Below, one piece after another: positions 17,088 through 24,807 of a stretch of 59,177 nt of DNA (positions within the stretch are counted from its first letter, which is position 1; each line of letters opens with the position of its first letter). The DNA is from DALYDP01 sp964541635 (GTDB lineage Bacteria; Patescibacteriota; Gracilibacteria; Peribacterales; Peribacteraceae). The notes below the pieces were generated by a model. It worked only from the letters and a program-made list of their open reading frames with translations. It ran no database searches and had not been told where the DNA came from. Position numbers and translations under genes: made by a program. The DNA is taken from the NCBI GenBank assembly GCA_964541635.1, contig CAZIQM010000002.1, forward strand, positions 1 to 59,177, in the 5' to 3' direction.

Positions 17088-18401
17088 TCAAATGACGGTG
17101 AAGGAGCCGCGGACCATGCCCATCGAGCACATGAATCCGAGTCGTCCTTTTTTCGGCGCGGTGAATTCGATGACGTTGTCACCGCTTTTCAGTGCTTTGC
17201 TGATGTTCAGGTCGGGAATCGTGAGGATGGACGTACAACCCGTCGCTTCGTCGCCGTTCACGGTCCAGCGCACGGGCACGCCCGCTTTGATGGTGATCGA
17301 ACTGGGTTCGTAGCCGTAGCGCGTGACGGCCATCGACACTTCCTGCACGCCTTTGCGCGCGGTCGGAGCGGCAGAAGGCGCGTACGTCTGGCGTCCTACC
17401 GAAAAGCCCGCGAGCGCCATGCCCGTTTGCAGGTTGAAGACCGCAAGCACGAGCACGACGACGCCCGCGAAGTGAAGGAAGGAGCGCGAAATCGTTCCTT
17501 TGAGGCTGGCGCCGAGCGCGCCGATCCCGAGGAGGAACGGCAGCGTGCCCACCGCGAACGTGAACATGATCGCGGCGCCCGAAGCGGCGCTTCCAGATGC
17601 CAATGCCACCAACTGGAGTGATTGCGTGAATCCGCAAGGCAGGAAGAACGTCAGCGCCCCGAGCAACGCCGGTGCGGCGGGATGGTCGCTGTCGGAAAGG
17701 TTCGCGATGCGCCGCGCGATGCCCTTGGGCATGCGGACGTTCTTCGGCAGCAGGTGAAGGATGCTCAGCGCGAAGAGGATCATGACGACGGCAACCGCCA
17801 TGTTCATATATCCGGTCGCGCGCGTGCTCAGCGACAGCGATTGGCCAAGCATTCCGACCGCCCCGCCGAGGACGAAGTACGACGCGAGACGCCCGAGGTT
17901 GAAAAACAACACGGGGCGGAATTTCTGGGCGGGCGTTTCGGCGGCATGCAGTTCGTTGTGTTTCGCGGCAACGGCCAACAGGAGGCCTCCTGTCACCGCC
18001 ATGCAGCTGCTTGCCCCTGCGACGAGGCCGATGACCAGGATCGCCCCCAAGGAGGCAGCGTCCGCCGTGGACGGCGCGAGTGCCGAAAGATCGAAACGTC
18101 GGAGGAGCAGGTATCCGCCGATCACGATGACGATCGAAATCGCGATATCCCTCCAGAGGGTGCCGTCGGCCGCGTCGCCGAGCGAATATCCGGCCCGTTC
18201 GACGGCCCGTTGGATCGCGCCGTCGTCCGGCGGATGGCGGGGGTCCGTCGTGATGATTGCTTCGCCGGTCGCGTGATGCGCATCGACGGAGAGGACGCCG
18301 GGCACCTTCGAGAGCGTGCGCTCGACCATGATGTCGCAGCTCGCGCAGTGCATGCCCTGGATGCAGATCGTTCGGCGTTGATGGTTCGATTCGTGGGACA
18401 T
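17088..18401 (-). CDS. HMA-SafE/TauE-like membrane protein-cupredoxin fusion
   Basis: A 437-residue three-part protein. Residues about 8-75 form an HMA domain (CIQGMHCASCDIMVERTL); residues about 90-330 hold seven or eight membrane segments of the sulfite exporter SafE / DsbD-transmembrane type (LVAGASSCMAVTGGLLLAV, FFLPCGFTQSLQL); the last 100 residues are a cupredoxin-like domain (YEPSSITIKAGVPVRWTVNG) with candidate copper ligands in GCTSIL and FMCSMGMVRG. It probably moves copper or reducing power across the membrane and hands copper to the cupredoxin outside. A TATCCT box lies 8 nt upstream. Confidence 0.88.
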   Translation of the reverse strand: MSHESNHQRRTICIQGMHCASCDIMVERTLSKVPGVLSVDAHHATGEAIITTDPRHPPDDGAIQRAVERAGYSLGDAADGTLWRDIAISIVIVIGGYLLLRRFDLSALAPSTADAASLGAILVIGLVAGASSCMAVTGGLLLAVAAKHNELHAAETPAQKFRPVLFFNLGRLASYFVLGGAVGMLGQSLSLSTRATGYMNMAVAVVMILFALSILHLLPKNVRMPKGIARRIANLSDSDHPAAPALLGALTFFLPCGFTQSLQLVALASGSAASGAAIMFTFAVGTLPFLLGIGALGASLKGTISRSFLHFAGVVVLVLAVFNLQTGMALAGFSVGRQTYAPSAAPTARKGVQEVSMAVTRYGYEPSSITIKAGVPVRWTVNGDEATGCTSILTIPDLNISKALKSGDNVIEFTAPKKGRLGFMCSMGMVRGSFTVI

Positions 18402-18455
18402 GTAGAAGGAGGATACAAGTAAAAAGCGTCTACAAGACGCGGATAGGGCGTATTC

Positions 18456-18824
18456 TCAATTCCTCAATACGATCGTTTCCACGTGGAAGAAATGGCCGGG
18501 CGGTGCGGCCGACTTCGGGATTGGGGCGCCGTTGCGAATGTCTGCGCCGTCGACATCGAGTACGGCGGCAGGCGCGATGATGTCCTGTGAGCCGTTGTTG
18601 AACGACTCCTCGAACGGCAACGCGTGTTCGAAGCAATGGCCTTGGTCGCAGGGATTTCCCCCTCCGTCCTTCGAATCGTCCTGGCTTCCGTGCGAGGACA
18701 TGCTTTGCATCCCGTGTTGCATCGCTGGCATGTCGTCCTGTGCCATCGCCATCGGCATCATGCACGCTCCTCCGAACAGGAGGTGCGTCGTGAGCGCCGA
18801 CAGTGCGACCATGCGGAAAGACAT
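18456..18824 (-). CDS. Small exported Met/His-rich protein with PCxxGHC motif
   Basis: A 122-residue exported protein: signal peptide (MSFRMVALSALTTHLLFGG), a Met/His region (MPAMQHGMQSMSSHG) of the kind that binds Cu(I), then GNPCDQGHCFEHALPFEES and a C-terminal domain of unknown fold. It is the first gene of the copper operon. The PC-x2-GHC motif recurs in the gene at 2644-3054. A TACACT box (plus AGTGTA, 18832-18837) ends 7 nt upstream of the ATG. Copper binding is inferred from composition and context. Confidence 0.75.
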   Translation of the reverse strand: MSFRMVALSALTTHLLFGGACMMPMAMAQDDMPAMQHGMQSMSSHGSQDDSKDGGGNPCDQGHCFEHALPFEESFNNGSQDIIAPAAVLDVDGADIRNGAPIPKSAAPPGHFFHVETIVLRN

Positions 18825-18831
18825 CGTCCGG

Positions 18832-18837
18832 AGTGTA
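18832..18837 (-). promoter_or_regulatory. -10 box of the copper operon
   Basis: TACACT on the minus strand, 7 nt before ATG 18824. It abuts the first copy of the dispersed repeat (18843-18871). Confidence 0.6.
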
Positions 18838-18842
18838 ACACG

Positions 18843-18871
18843 AAATGGCCCGACGTGGTTCAGGCGGTCCG
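18843..18871 (+). repeat. Dispersed repeat R1 (core only)
   Basis: Degenerate copy of the 29-bp repeat core AAATGGCYCGACGTGGTTCA plus GGCGGTYCG. Only the core is present; both flanks differ from the longer copies R3-R5. It lies between the copper operon and the PhnA-like gene. Confidence 0.75.
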
Positions 18872-19000
18872 GAGTTCCCGTTGGATTGTGCCGGGGCCAT
18901 GATTCGAGCCCATTTTCTTTTCCTCGAATATGGCTCCGATTTTCGCTTCAAATCCGTTCGATGCCTTCGATGAAGGCGAATCTGCTACGCTGCCCGTCGC

Positions 19001-19363
19001 ATGGCGCACTACGTATGCAAAGGCAGTTGCGGCGGCTCCCTTCCCGAGATCGGCGCCTGTGAAACCCAGGGCTGCTCGGCGCAGTGGGAAATCATGGAGG
19101 AGTGCGACTGCGCGGACGGCGCCCACGGCAAGGTGGCGGAGGCCGAGACGGTGCCCGTGAAGGACAGCAACGGCACCGTGCTGCACGACGGCGATTCGGT
19201 GGTGCTCATCAAGGACTTGAAGCTTCGCGGATCGTCCACAGTGCTGAAGGTGGGGACGAAAGCCTCCAAGATCAGGCTGACGCAGAACCCGGAAGAAATC
19301 GATTGCAAGCTGGACGGCACGGCGATCGTGCTGCGCTGCGAATTCGTGAAGAAGGTCGCGTGA
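19001..19363 (+). CDS. PhnA/YjdM-like protein with a CPR-type Cys-rich N-terminal domain
   Basis: A 120-residue protein. The C-terminal 70 residues (VKDSNGTVLHDGDSVVLIKD, then LKLRGSSTVLKVGTK and IDCKLDGTAIVLRCEFVKKV) are a clear PhnA C-terminal domain. The usual PhnA N-terminal zinc ribbon is replaced by HYVCKGSCGG, CETQGC and EECDCADGAHG, which has eight cysteines and probably binds zinc. Function of PhnA/YjdM is not established; the old phosphonoacetate hydrolase label belongs to another protein. A TACGCT box lies 9 nt upstream. It sits alone between repeats R1 and R2, like a gene cassette. Confidence 0.8.
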   Translation: MAHYVCKGSCGGSLPEIGACETQGCSAQWEIMEECDCADGAHGKVAEAETVPVKDSNGTVLHDGDSVVLIKDLKLRGSSTVLKVGTKASKIRLTQNPEEIDCKLDGTAIVLRCEFVKKVA

Positions 19364-19374
19364 AAGAACGCATG

Positions 19375-19440
19375 AAATGGCTCGACGTGGTTCAGGCGGT
19401 TCGAATCAACTACGACCTCGTGATGAATACAGTCAGAACC
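19375..19440 (+). repeat. Dispersed repeat R2
   Basis: Core (19375-19403) followed by GAATCAAC TACGACCTCGTG and CAGTCAGAACC. The right flank is shared with R3, which follows its core with ACCTCGTGGCTAACTCAGTC AGAAC. The left half found in R3-R5 is missing. Confidence 0.85.
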
Positions 19441-19467
19441 GTATGAATGAGATTTAATGGCAAAAAA

Positions 19468-19494
19468 CCCTCCATCCCGTGATGGGATAGAGGG
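19468..19494 (-). terminator. Intrinsic terminator for the minus-strand helical-protein gene
   Basis: CCCTCCATCCC (19468-19478) pairs with GGGATAGAGGG (19484-19494), one mismatch, with TTTTTT following on the minus strand (AAAAAA at 19462-19467). It ends the gene at 19520-21187. Confidence 0.85.
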
Positions 19495-19519
19495 AACCGA
19501 GAAAGGTTTTTCGTGCGTG

Positions 19520-21187
19520 CTAATCATTTCGCCATGCGGGCGCGTGGCAGTATGCGAATACTTCCAATCGGATCGGCTTCTTCAGATCGATTGCGATCTG
19601 AGTGACCTCGCCGATTTGCTTTCTTCGCTGTTGCATCAAATCGCTGAGCATCCTGCTTTCTTCTTCGTTCAAAACGCCGAGGGCATCCTGCCACTCTTTG
19701 CCGCGTCCTTCTTCGAGATACTCGTCCGGCACTTCTCCATGGCTCCATGCCTCCTGGGCGTCGGCGTATTCGGTTGCTACGGCCGCATAACGTTCCTTGA
19801 GCTGCCCATGCACGAGCTGCTTGAGGTAGTTATCGTTATAGCAACCATCTTCGCCGAAGTGTTGCACGAGGGCCGCCGCAACACCGTAATCACCTTTATC
19901 GAAGGCTTTTGCGAAAGCTTCCGGAATAAGGGTTCTCGCGAACTCCTGGGCTTTTGGTCGTAAATCCGCCGGGGAATTTACGAATCCAAGCAGGCCCATG
20001 TCTTCCCCCACAGCGATGGCGATCTGGAAAGCCCGGGATACCTTTCCTTCGCTCGCCATCGTCACGAGTTCCGATCGGAAGTATCCGCTGCGTGAGCGTC
20101 GGCTCTCCCAATTGAGGAGTGACAACAATGCATGCAGCTGTTCCAACATTCCTTTGTCGTCTGGGTGCCGTACGTAATACGACCAATGGGGGAGGATATA
20201 ACTCTCCCACACGATCGCGTTTCGCTCGGCATCATCATTTTTGAAACACTTCGCGCCCGCGATCGCGATGTTGAAGTGGTTGTTGTAGTGCCCGCCGGGA
20301 TGATGAAGCCATTGAACGAACAATGACCGCACTTCCTCCGGCGTGAAACCCAATTCAGCCAGGTGATCAACTATTGGATCTAGTTCGTGTCGTTCGTTCT
20401 CCGCGTGTTCCATTTTGATGGGCAACGAACGACGTAACTCGAACACGTCACCCATCTGCATTCTATGACGCAGGTAGATGAGTTCGATTTTTTTCGCGAG
20501 GGGATCTTCGTTGGGGATGTGATCCCGGCGCGCGCGCAAGCTTGCGCTCACTTCATGACCGTCCAACCGTTTTGCGACTCCAGCTTTCACGGACAGGCGT
20601 TCAAGAGCTGTGCGAATAACACGAAGTTTCATGTCATCCGACCAGCCGAGCGTTTTTGCTATACCGTCGAAATCACAACTGACAAGGGCGCTGATGTCGT
20701 TTTCGAAAATCAGCATCAATCCATTTCCCGTGTCGGCCGGAGTTCGGACGGTTTTTTCACCATCCGCATGATACAAGGACAGCACGACCCCGATGCCGAT
20801 CAACTCCTCGATGTACGCCGCGGCGTCATCGTGCAGTTGGTGCTCGATCATCGTGCGCAACTTGTGCGTCGGGTCTGTGATGAGTTTCAAACGTTCACGA
20901 ATGCGATCAGTCATCTTTTCTTTCTCCCGGGCTTGCTCTGGTGCGGCTTTTGCCGCCCGAACTTGCTCCATTGAGGTGATAAGGGCGTCGAGCGCCCCCG
21001 GACCATAATCCCTGACCAACGTAGCCAGGAATTTCACAGCTCTGACTTGCCTACGGGGCCAGCCAGAATTATGAGCGATGTTACGCGCCTCATTCGGGCG
21101 CTTCGTACGAGCGAGTTGTACCAGTTCTGCGTGACGCAGAGCTGGCACGGCGAGTTTTTGCAACTCGTCCTGCGTGTGCTCTGGCAT
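19520..21187 (-). CDS. Large alpha-helical protein of unknown function
   Basis: A 555-residue protein that appears almost wholly alpha-helical, with repeated helix pairs that could form a HEAT or ARM-like solenoid; I recognise no catalytic motif. Features: N-terminal PEHTQDELQKLAVPALRHAE, a charged coiled-coil region (AAPEQAREKEKMTDRIRERL) and a C-terminal EEESRMLSDLMQQRRKQIG. The start at 21187 is chosen as the first Met of the compact domain; an in-frame ATG 51 bp upstream is possible. It is alone between repeats R2 and R3, reads against their direction, and is of lower GC than the core genes. Confidence 0.6.
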   Translation of the reverse strand: MPEHTQDELQKLAVPALRHAELVQLARTKRPNEARNIAHNSGWPRRQVRAVKFLATLVRDYGPGALDALITSMEQVRAAKAAPEQAREKEKMTDRIRERLKLITDPTHKLRTMIEHQLHDDAAAYIEELIGIGVVLSLYHADGEKTVRTPADTGNGLMLIFENDISALVSCDFDGIAKTLGWSDDMKLRVIRTALERLSVKAGVAKRLDGHEVSASLRARRDHIPNEDPLAKKIELIYLRHRMQMGDVFELRRSLPIKMEHAENERHELDPIVDHLAELGFTPEEVRSLFVQWLHHPGGHYNNHFNIAIAGAKCFKNDDAERNAIVWESYILPHWSYYVRHPDDKGMLEQLHALLSLLNWESRRSRSGYFRSELVTMASEGKVSRAFQIAIAVGEDMGLLGFVNSPADLRPKAQEFARTLIPEAFAKAFDKGDYGVAAALVQHFGEDGCYNDNYLKQLVHGQLKERYAAVATEYADAQEAWSHGEVPDEYLEEGRGKEWQDALGVLNEEESRMLSDLMQQRRKQIGEVTQIAIDLKKPIRLEVFAYCHAPAWRND

Positions 21188-21289
21188 ACAGATGTACCTT
21201 TCTCGGTGATGTGTAATGAGCACTATGGCGAATGCCACAGTTAGTATTAAAATATCTTATTTTTCTATTATGTCAATTATGATGTAGGG

Positions 21290-21405
21290 CGAAGTTGAGA
21301 CAGTTAGAACCGGGTTCTTGGCTTCGTATAAGGCAAAGTTAAATGGCTCGACGTGGTTCAGGCGGTTCGAATCAACCAGGACCTCGTGGCTAACTCAGTC
21401 AGAAC
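21290..21405 (+). repeat. Dispersed repeat R3 (long copy)
   Basis: Left half GTTGAGACAGTTAGAAC with TTCTTGGCTTC, then GCAAAGTT, the core (21341-21369), GAATCAACC and ACCTCGTGGCTAACTCAGTC AGAAC. The right end resembles the left end of another unit, as if two copies were joined. It lies 30 bp from the N-gap, so it may be at a scaffold join. Confidence 0.85.
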
Positions 21406-22025
21406 GAACGAAAGTACATTCTTCCGTCAGTCCTNNNNNNNNNNTGATCAGTTATTTCAAGGATTCCTAAATATTTGATCGGAGGGGTGCTCTTTAGTGC
21501 CGCTGGGAGCCGTTCCAGATCACGATCTACATCTACATACGCTTTTATAAAACGCATGAGGAAGCCGTGTGAGAAACAGATCGCTTCCTTTAGCTCGGGA
21601 TCATCCAGCAGTCCGTCCACTCTCGCCAATAGTTCTTCTAGCGGTTCGGTGGAAGGAGATCCTTCGATAAGGCAATCGTACAAACGCTGGCGGATGGCAT
21701 CGAGCGGCGCTTCGCGTTCATTCACGAAGCCCGAGGGCTTGAACCAAATTTCCTTCAGGCGTTCGTCGATGATGGGTGTGGCAGCTGGCAACTCCAATAC
21801 CGATCGTGCCAGATCGTGAGTTTCGCGCGTACGTAAGGACACGCTACACCTGGTTGGATGTCCTTTTTTCAGCATTTCCACTAACTCACCGGGTAGGTCT
21901 TCCTTATCGAAAGACTGAATGTGAGGATCAATCGCGAACGTCGCGATATCTTCTAGCGTGCTTAAGGGCATCGCGTTGTAGTCCTGATATGGGGGCCGGG
22001 AAACGTTATGGCGTACGTAGAACAT
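21399..22025 (-). CDS. Histidine phosphatase-like protein, interrupted by an assembly gap
   Basis: The N terminus FYVRHNVSRPPYQDYNAM resembles the RHG start of the phosphoglycerate-mutase-like histidine phosphatase superfamily, but with RHN; the second catalytic histidine is in ICFSHGFLMRFI (usually SHGG..R), and SLRTRETHDLARSVL is the standard middle R-x-x-T-A-like segment. So both catalytic histidines and two arginines can be seen. The last part runs across ten N bases at 21435-21444 into repeat R3, so the true C terminus is unknown. Its start overlaps the racemase stop (TAATG), so they are co-translated. Confidence 0.65.
   Translation of the reverse strand: MFYVRHNVSRPPYQDYNAMPLSTLEDIATFAIDPHIQSFDKEDLPGELVEMLKKGHPTRCSVSLRTRETHDLARSVLELPAATPIIDERLKEIWFKPSGFVNEREAPLDAIRQRLYDCLIEGSPSTEPLEELLARVDGLLDDPELKEAICFSHGFLMRFIKAYVDVDRDLERLPAALKSTPPIKYLGILEITDXXXXRTDGRMYFRSF
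21435..21444. other. Run of 10 N: scaffold gap
   Basis: Ten unresolved bases lie next to repeat R3. The join was probably made by read pairing across a repeat, so gap size and even the adjacency of the two sides are not certain. Confidence 0.98.
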
Positions 22026-22738
22026 TAGAGTGCTGAATTATCGGTGAAGAGCCTCTTGCACACCTCCTTGGCGAGGATCGCCGGAGAATCGTACAAAGGC
22101 AGTGAGCTATCCTCGGCGACGAAGGGCAGTAAAAACGGAAGTTCGGTGCAGCCCAAGATGATTCCCTGCGCCCCTTCTTTCCGTAAGCGCTCCACGATGC
22201 TCAAGAATGATTCCGTTTCATGCTCGAAAATCTTTCCCGCGATCACTGCATGGATGAGTTGTCCGATGATTTCTTGGTCTTCTTCGTTCGGAAGAATCGC
22301 TTCGATGCCTTTTACTTCCAGCGGATCAAGATACAGCCGCGACTTCATCGTGGTCTGGGTCCCGATGACTCCTACTTTTTTCAATCCATCAGTGGCGACT
22401 TTTTCCACCACGGCATCGACCATGGACACGAGGGAGATGCCGGATCGTTCTTCGATCATCTTCGCGTATAGATGCATCGTGTTGCACGGCATCGCGAGTA
22501 TCGTGGCACCGGCGTTTTTTAAACGGAGCGCTTCATCGGCCACCATGTTCGATGTGAACTCTTCATCTTTCTTGCTCCTTACGAGATCCGGAACAGGAAT
22601 GTTGTCTAAAAGGATATGGGGGAAATCGCCGTTCCTTTCAATGTTGTACTCATGCAAACAAATATCAATGAGCGTTTGGTAAAACTTCGCGCTCGCTTGC
22701 GGTCCCATGCCTCCAAGAATTCCAAGGATTTTGCTCAT
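22025..22738 (-). CDS. Aspartate/glutamate racemase family protein
   Basis: A 237-residue two-domain racemase. MSKILGILGGMGPQASAKFY is the typical aspartate-racemase N terminus, with the first catalytic cysteine in LAMPCNTMHLY and the second in IILGCTELPFLL. The two Cys act as acid and base without a cofactor. Aspartate is the likeliest substrate (the family also includes amino-acid racemases of broader range). D-amino acids may feed peptidoglycan. It lies 4 bp after the 321-aa gene and overlaps the phosphatase-like gene by one base, so the three are probably one operon. Confidence 0.88.
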   Translation of the reverse strand: MSKILGILGGMGPQASAKFYQTLIDICLHEYNIERNGDFPHILLDNIPVPDLVRSKKDEEFTSNMVADEALRLKNAGATILAMPCNTMHLYAKMIEERSGISLVSMVDAVVEKVATDGLKKVGVIGTQTTMKSRLYLDPLEVKGIEAILPNEEDQEIIGQLIHAVIAGKIFEHETESFLSIVERLRKEGAQGIILGCTELPFLLPFVAEDSSLPLYDSPAILAKEVCKRLFTDNSAL

Positions 22739-22742
22739 GATG

Positions 22743-23708
22743 TTATCGCGGATAGATTGCGCTCAAGGCCTCGGGCGTTGCGCCGTCAGCGATCATAGCA
22801 TTGATATCGATCCGGATGGGCCCGTCTTTGTGCGGTGCTTTCATTGCTTCATCAAATTCCTCAGCGCTCATGGGATCGCCTGAATTTTTCGCAGGATAAT
22901 ACGTCGGTCGGGATCCGATCGGGGTAAGGAAGGGGATTACCTTCCTGGGGGGATTGTGGGCATCTGCCACATCAGACGTGATCGTGAAGAACGGCTTCTC
23001 AGGGGTTCCTCCAATTGGAATGATGGTTTGTACGCTTGATGGCGTTTGATCGCCAAAAGGATAATCGGCCGTCGCACCGCTGTAGACTGCGTTAGCGGCC
23101 GCATACGTGTCGAATTCACCGGTGGTATTAGAGTTCCTTTGTTCATATGAACCGATTCGCTTGGCAGCCGCCTCGATTTCAAGGACCTGTAATGCCTTCG
23201 CGCGGATGGATTCTGTAACACCTTGAATGCCTTGCCTTACGGCTTCCGGATAATCGCACCCGAACGCGAATGAGACATGCTCCGCGATACTCGCGTGAAA
23301 TTTTTCGACGTATCCACGCAAATACGCTTCCAGCTTTTGCGCAGACTCCTTCGCCTTCTCGGGATCCAATCCATTTGTTTCTGCGATGAAATCAGTCGCT
23401 TGATACACGAGGTATCGAGGAGGTGTGAGGCCGATGCGCTGCATTTCTTCCAGGACTTTCAGCGCGGGGATCATGAGCGCGGGTGCGCGAACCGGAAAAT
23501 CATAAGATCGATGAATACCGTATCCACTCGTGAGTTGAATATCGCCAGGCGATGCATTTCCTTCGGCGATGCTTTTTCCTAATCGCTGTATCACATCTGC
23601 ATCACTCGAACGTGCGGGGCGCAAAGGTCCGATATCGGGGTGTGACCCTTTGAGGCGCAGCGTGTTCTGCACGAGATTGCCGGAGATGCGTGTCATTGAT
23701 TCCTTCAT
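22743..23708 (-). CDS. Conserved hypothetical protein, 321 aa, first gene of a racemase operon
   Basis: A soluble 321-residue protein whose family I do not recognise. It begins MKESMTRISGNLVQNTLRLK and has alternating helices in the middle (DPEKAKESAQKLEAYLRGYV; HASIAEHVSFAFGCDY), a strand-rich C-terminal half and SRPTYYPAKNSGDPMSAEEF near the end. No metal or nucleotide motif is visible. It is followed at 4 bp by the racemase and then the phosphatase-like gene, so it may act on the same metabolite. A second ATG 12 bp inside is a possible alternative start. Confidence 0.6.
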   Translation of the reverse strand: MKESMTRISGNLVQNTLRLKGSHPDIGPLRPARSSDADVIQRLGKSIAEGNASPGDIQLTSGYGIHRSYDFPVRAPALMIPALKVLEEMQRIGLTPPRYLVYQATDFIAETNGLDPEKAKESAQKLEAYLRGYVEKFHASIAEHVSFAFGCDYPEAVRQGIQGVTESIRAKALQVLEIEAAAKRIGSYEQRNSNTTGEFDTYAAANAVYSGATADYPFGDQTPSSVQTIIPIGGTPEKPFFTITSDVADAHNPPRKVIPFLTPIGSRPTYYPAKNSGDPMSAEEFDEAMKAPHKDGPIRIDINAMIADGATPEALSAIYPR

Positions 23709-23783
23709 AATGTACTGATGTAACGGTACAATACTACCCCTGCGCAGCAGCGGTCAAGAGTTTAATTTCACTATTTAAAATGC

Positions 23784-24059
23784 TTAGCAGCCTTCTATTC
23801 CGGCAGAATCTTTTGTTCTGACCGTCAGGCCCTTGATGCCCGTTTGGACTTCGCTGATTCCTTTCGGATTGGCATTCCTGAGAAGTTGCTCAAATTTTCC
23901 GCGCTCCGTGCCGTAAATCGCTTGGAACTGGGTCTGAATATCCTCAGTGCGCTTTGGGAAATCACTCGAAGAACGCATCATAGCTTCTCCGATGACGGGA
24001 CAATCCGTGCGGAAGTTGCTTACACTTTTGCCGTCGTGCCAAGAGAATTCGTACCGCAT
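23784..24059 (-). CDS. Small hypothetical protein
   Basis: A 91-residue soluble protein, MRYEFSWHDGKSVSNFRTD followed by helices (SDFPKRTEDIQTQFQAIYG; RGKFEQLLRNANPKGISEVQ). No recognised motif. It lies between the 321-aa gene and the tRNA-Trp terminator on the same strand. The open frame has a clear start and stop and ordinary composition, but it could also be non-functional. Confidence 0.45.
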   Translation of the reverse strand: MRYEFSWHDGKSVSNFRTDCPVIGEAMMRSSSDFPKRTEDIQTQFQAIYGTERGKFEQLLRNANPKGISEVQTGIKGLTVRTKDSAGIEGC

Positions 24060-24146
24060 GTTTTAGAAGGGAAGATGAGAGAATAGTAGTAAGTAATACT
24101 TTACAACGCAATGCGTATTTGTATAGGAAACGATAGATAAAAAGAA

Positions 24147-24170
24147 GGCCCTAGTCGTGAGACTAGGGCC
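24147..24170 (-). terminator. Terminator of tRNA-Trp
   Basis: GGCCCTAGTC (24147-24156) and GACTAGGGCC (24161-24170) form a perfect 10-bp stem with a GTGA loop; on the minus strand it is followed by TTCTTTTTATC. It starts three bases after the tRNA. Confidence 0.92.
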
Positions 24171-24172
24171 AG

Positions 24173-24246
24173 CAGATGCGGAGGGATTCGAACCCCCAAC
24201 CGTTGGTTTTGGAGACCAATGCTCTAGCCAGTTGAGCTACGCACCC
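24173..24246 (-). tRNA. tRNA-Trp (anticodon CCA)
   Basis: On the minus strand GGGTGCG...CGCATCT form the acceptor stem (with wobble pairs), GCTC/GAGC the D stem, TTGGT CTCCAAA ACCAA the anticodon arm with CCA, and GGGGG TTCGAAT CCCTC the T arm. The CCA tail is not encoded. A 6-bp palindrome CTCTCC/GGAGAG lies just upstream. It sits between the TrpR-like gene and its terminator, close to trpS. Confidence 0.97.
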
Positions 24247-24322
24247 GTGTCGACTCTCCAAGGAGAGTAGATAACATAAATCTATATATGGCAATGATCA
24301 GAGTCAAGAGCGAAATTTGTGG

Positions 24323-24328
24323 TACATT
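24323..24328 (+). promoter_or_regulatory. -10 box of the TrpR-like gene
   Basis: TACATT ends 6 nt before ATG 24335, predicting a leaderless mRNA. Confidence 0.6.
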
Positions 24329-24334
24329 TAGGAT

Positions 24335-24628
24335 ATGGAGCCTCAAGATCGTCATTATAAGGAGCTGTGCGAACTATTCGCGTCCGTTGGCTCCGTGAAG
24401 GAGGCCGATTTATTGCTTCAGGACATTCTCACGCCGCAGGAGGTGGCTTCGCTCGCAGAGCGATGGCAACTCGTGCAATTGCTGGCGCAAGACATGCCGC
24501 AACGCGATATCGCTGAAAAGCTGAATGTGAGCATTAGCAAGGTAACGCGGGGCTCGCGTGTTCTTCAGTATGGGAAGGGCGGGTTCGTGCATTTCCTGCG
24601 CAAGCTGAAAAAACCCGTTAACAAATAA
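24335..24628 (+). CDS. trpR: TrpR-family transcriptional repressor
   Basis: A 97-residue all-helical protein of the Trp repressor family. ILTPQEVASLAERWQLVQLL aligns with the TrpR tryptophan-pocket helices, and QRDIAEKLNVSISKVTRGSR is the helix-turn-helix ending in the TRGS segment, which in E. coli TrpR contacts tryptophan and DNA. This TRGS form is closer to true TrpR than to the YerC branch. It should bind DNA when tryptophan is high. Neighbours are tRNA-Trp and, 1.3 kb away, trpS with a palindrome over its promoter. Followed by a terminator at 24636-24660. Confidence 0.88.
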   Translation: MEPQDRHYKELCELFASVGSVKEADLLLQDILTPQEVASLAERWQLVQLLAQDMPQRDIAEKLNVSISKVTRGSRVLQYGKGGFVHFLRKLKKPVNK

Positions 24629-24635
24629 GGAAAAA

Positions 24636-24660
24636 GGGTGAGGGCATCATGCCCTCACCC
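24636..24660 (+). terminator. Hairpin terminator after the TrpR-like gene
   Basis: GGGTGAGGGCA (24636-24646) and TGCCCTCACCC (24650-24660) form a perfect 11-bp stem with a TCA loop, followed by CGTTT. The 147 bp to the next gene hold a second T-rich stretch (24716-24726) and no gene that I can see. Confidence 0.75.
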
Positions 24661-24807
24661 CGTTTCACAGGAGGCTCATCACTTCATCAAATTATTTAGA
24701 TCTCTTAAGCAGGGATTTTTTTTATTTGAACTTCCGTCACTGCATCAACCAGAGGACGGAAACACAACTATCTAACTCTGTTAGGCATTCGAAGTTGTTG
24801 TCGCCAA

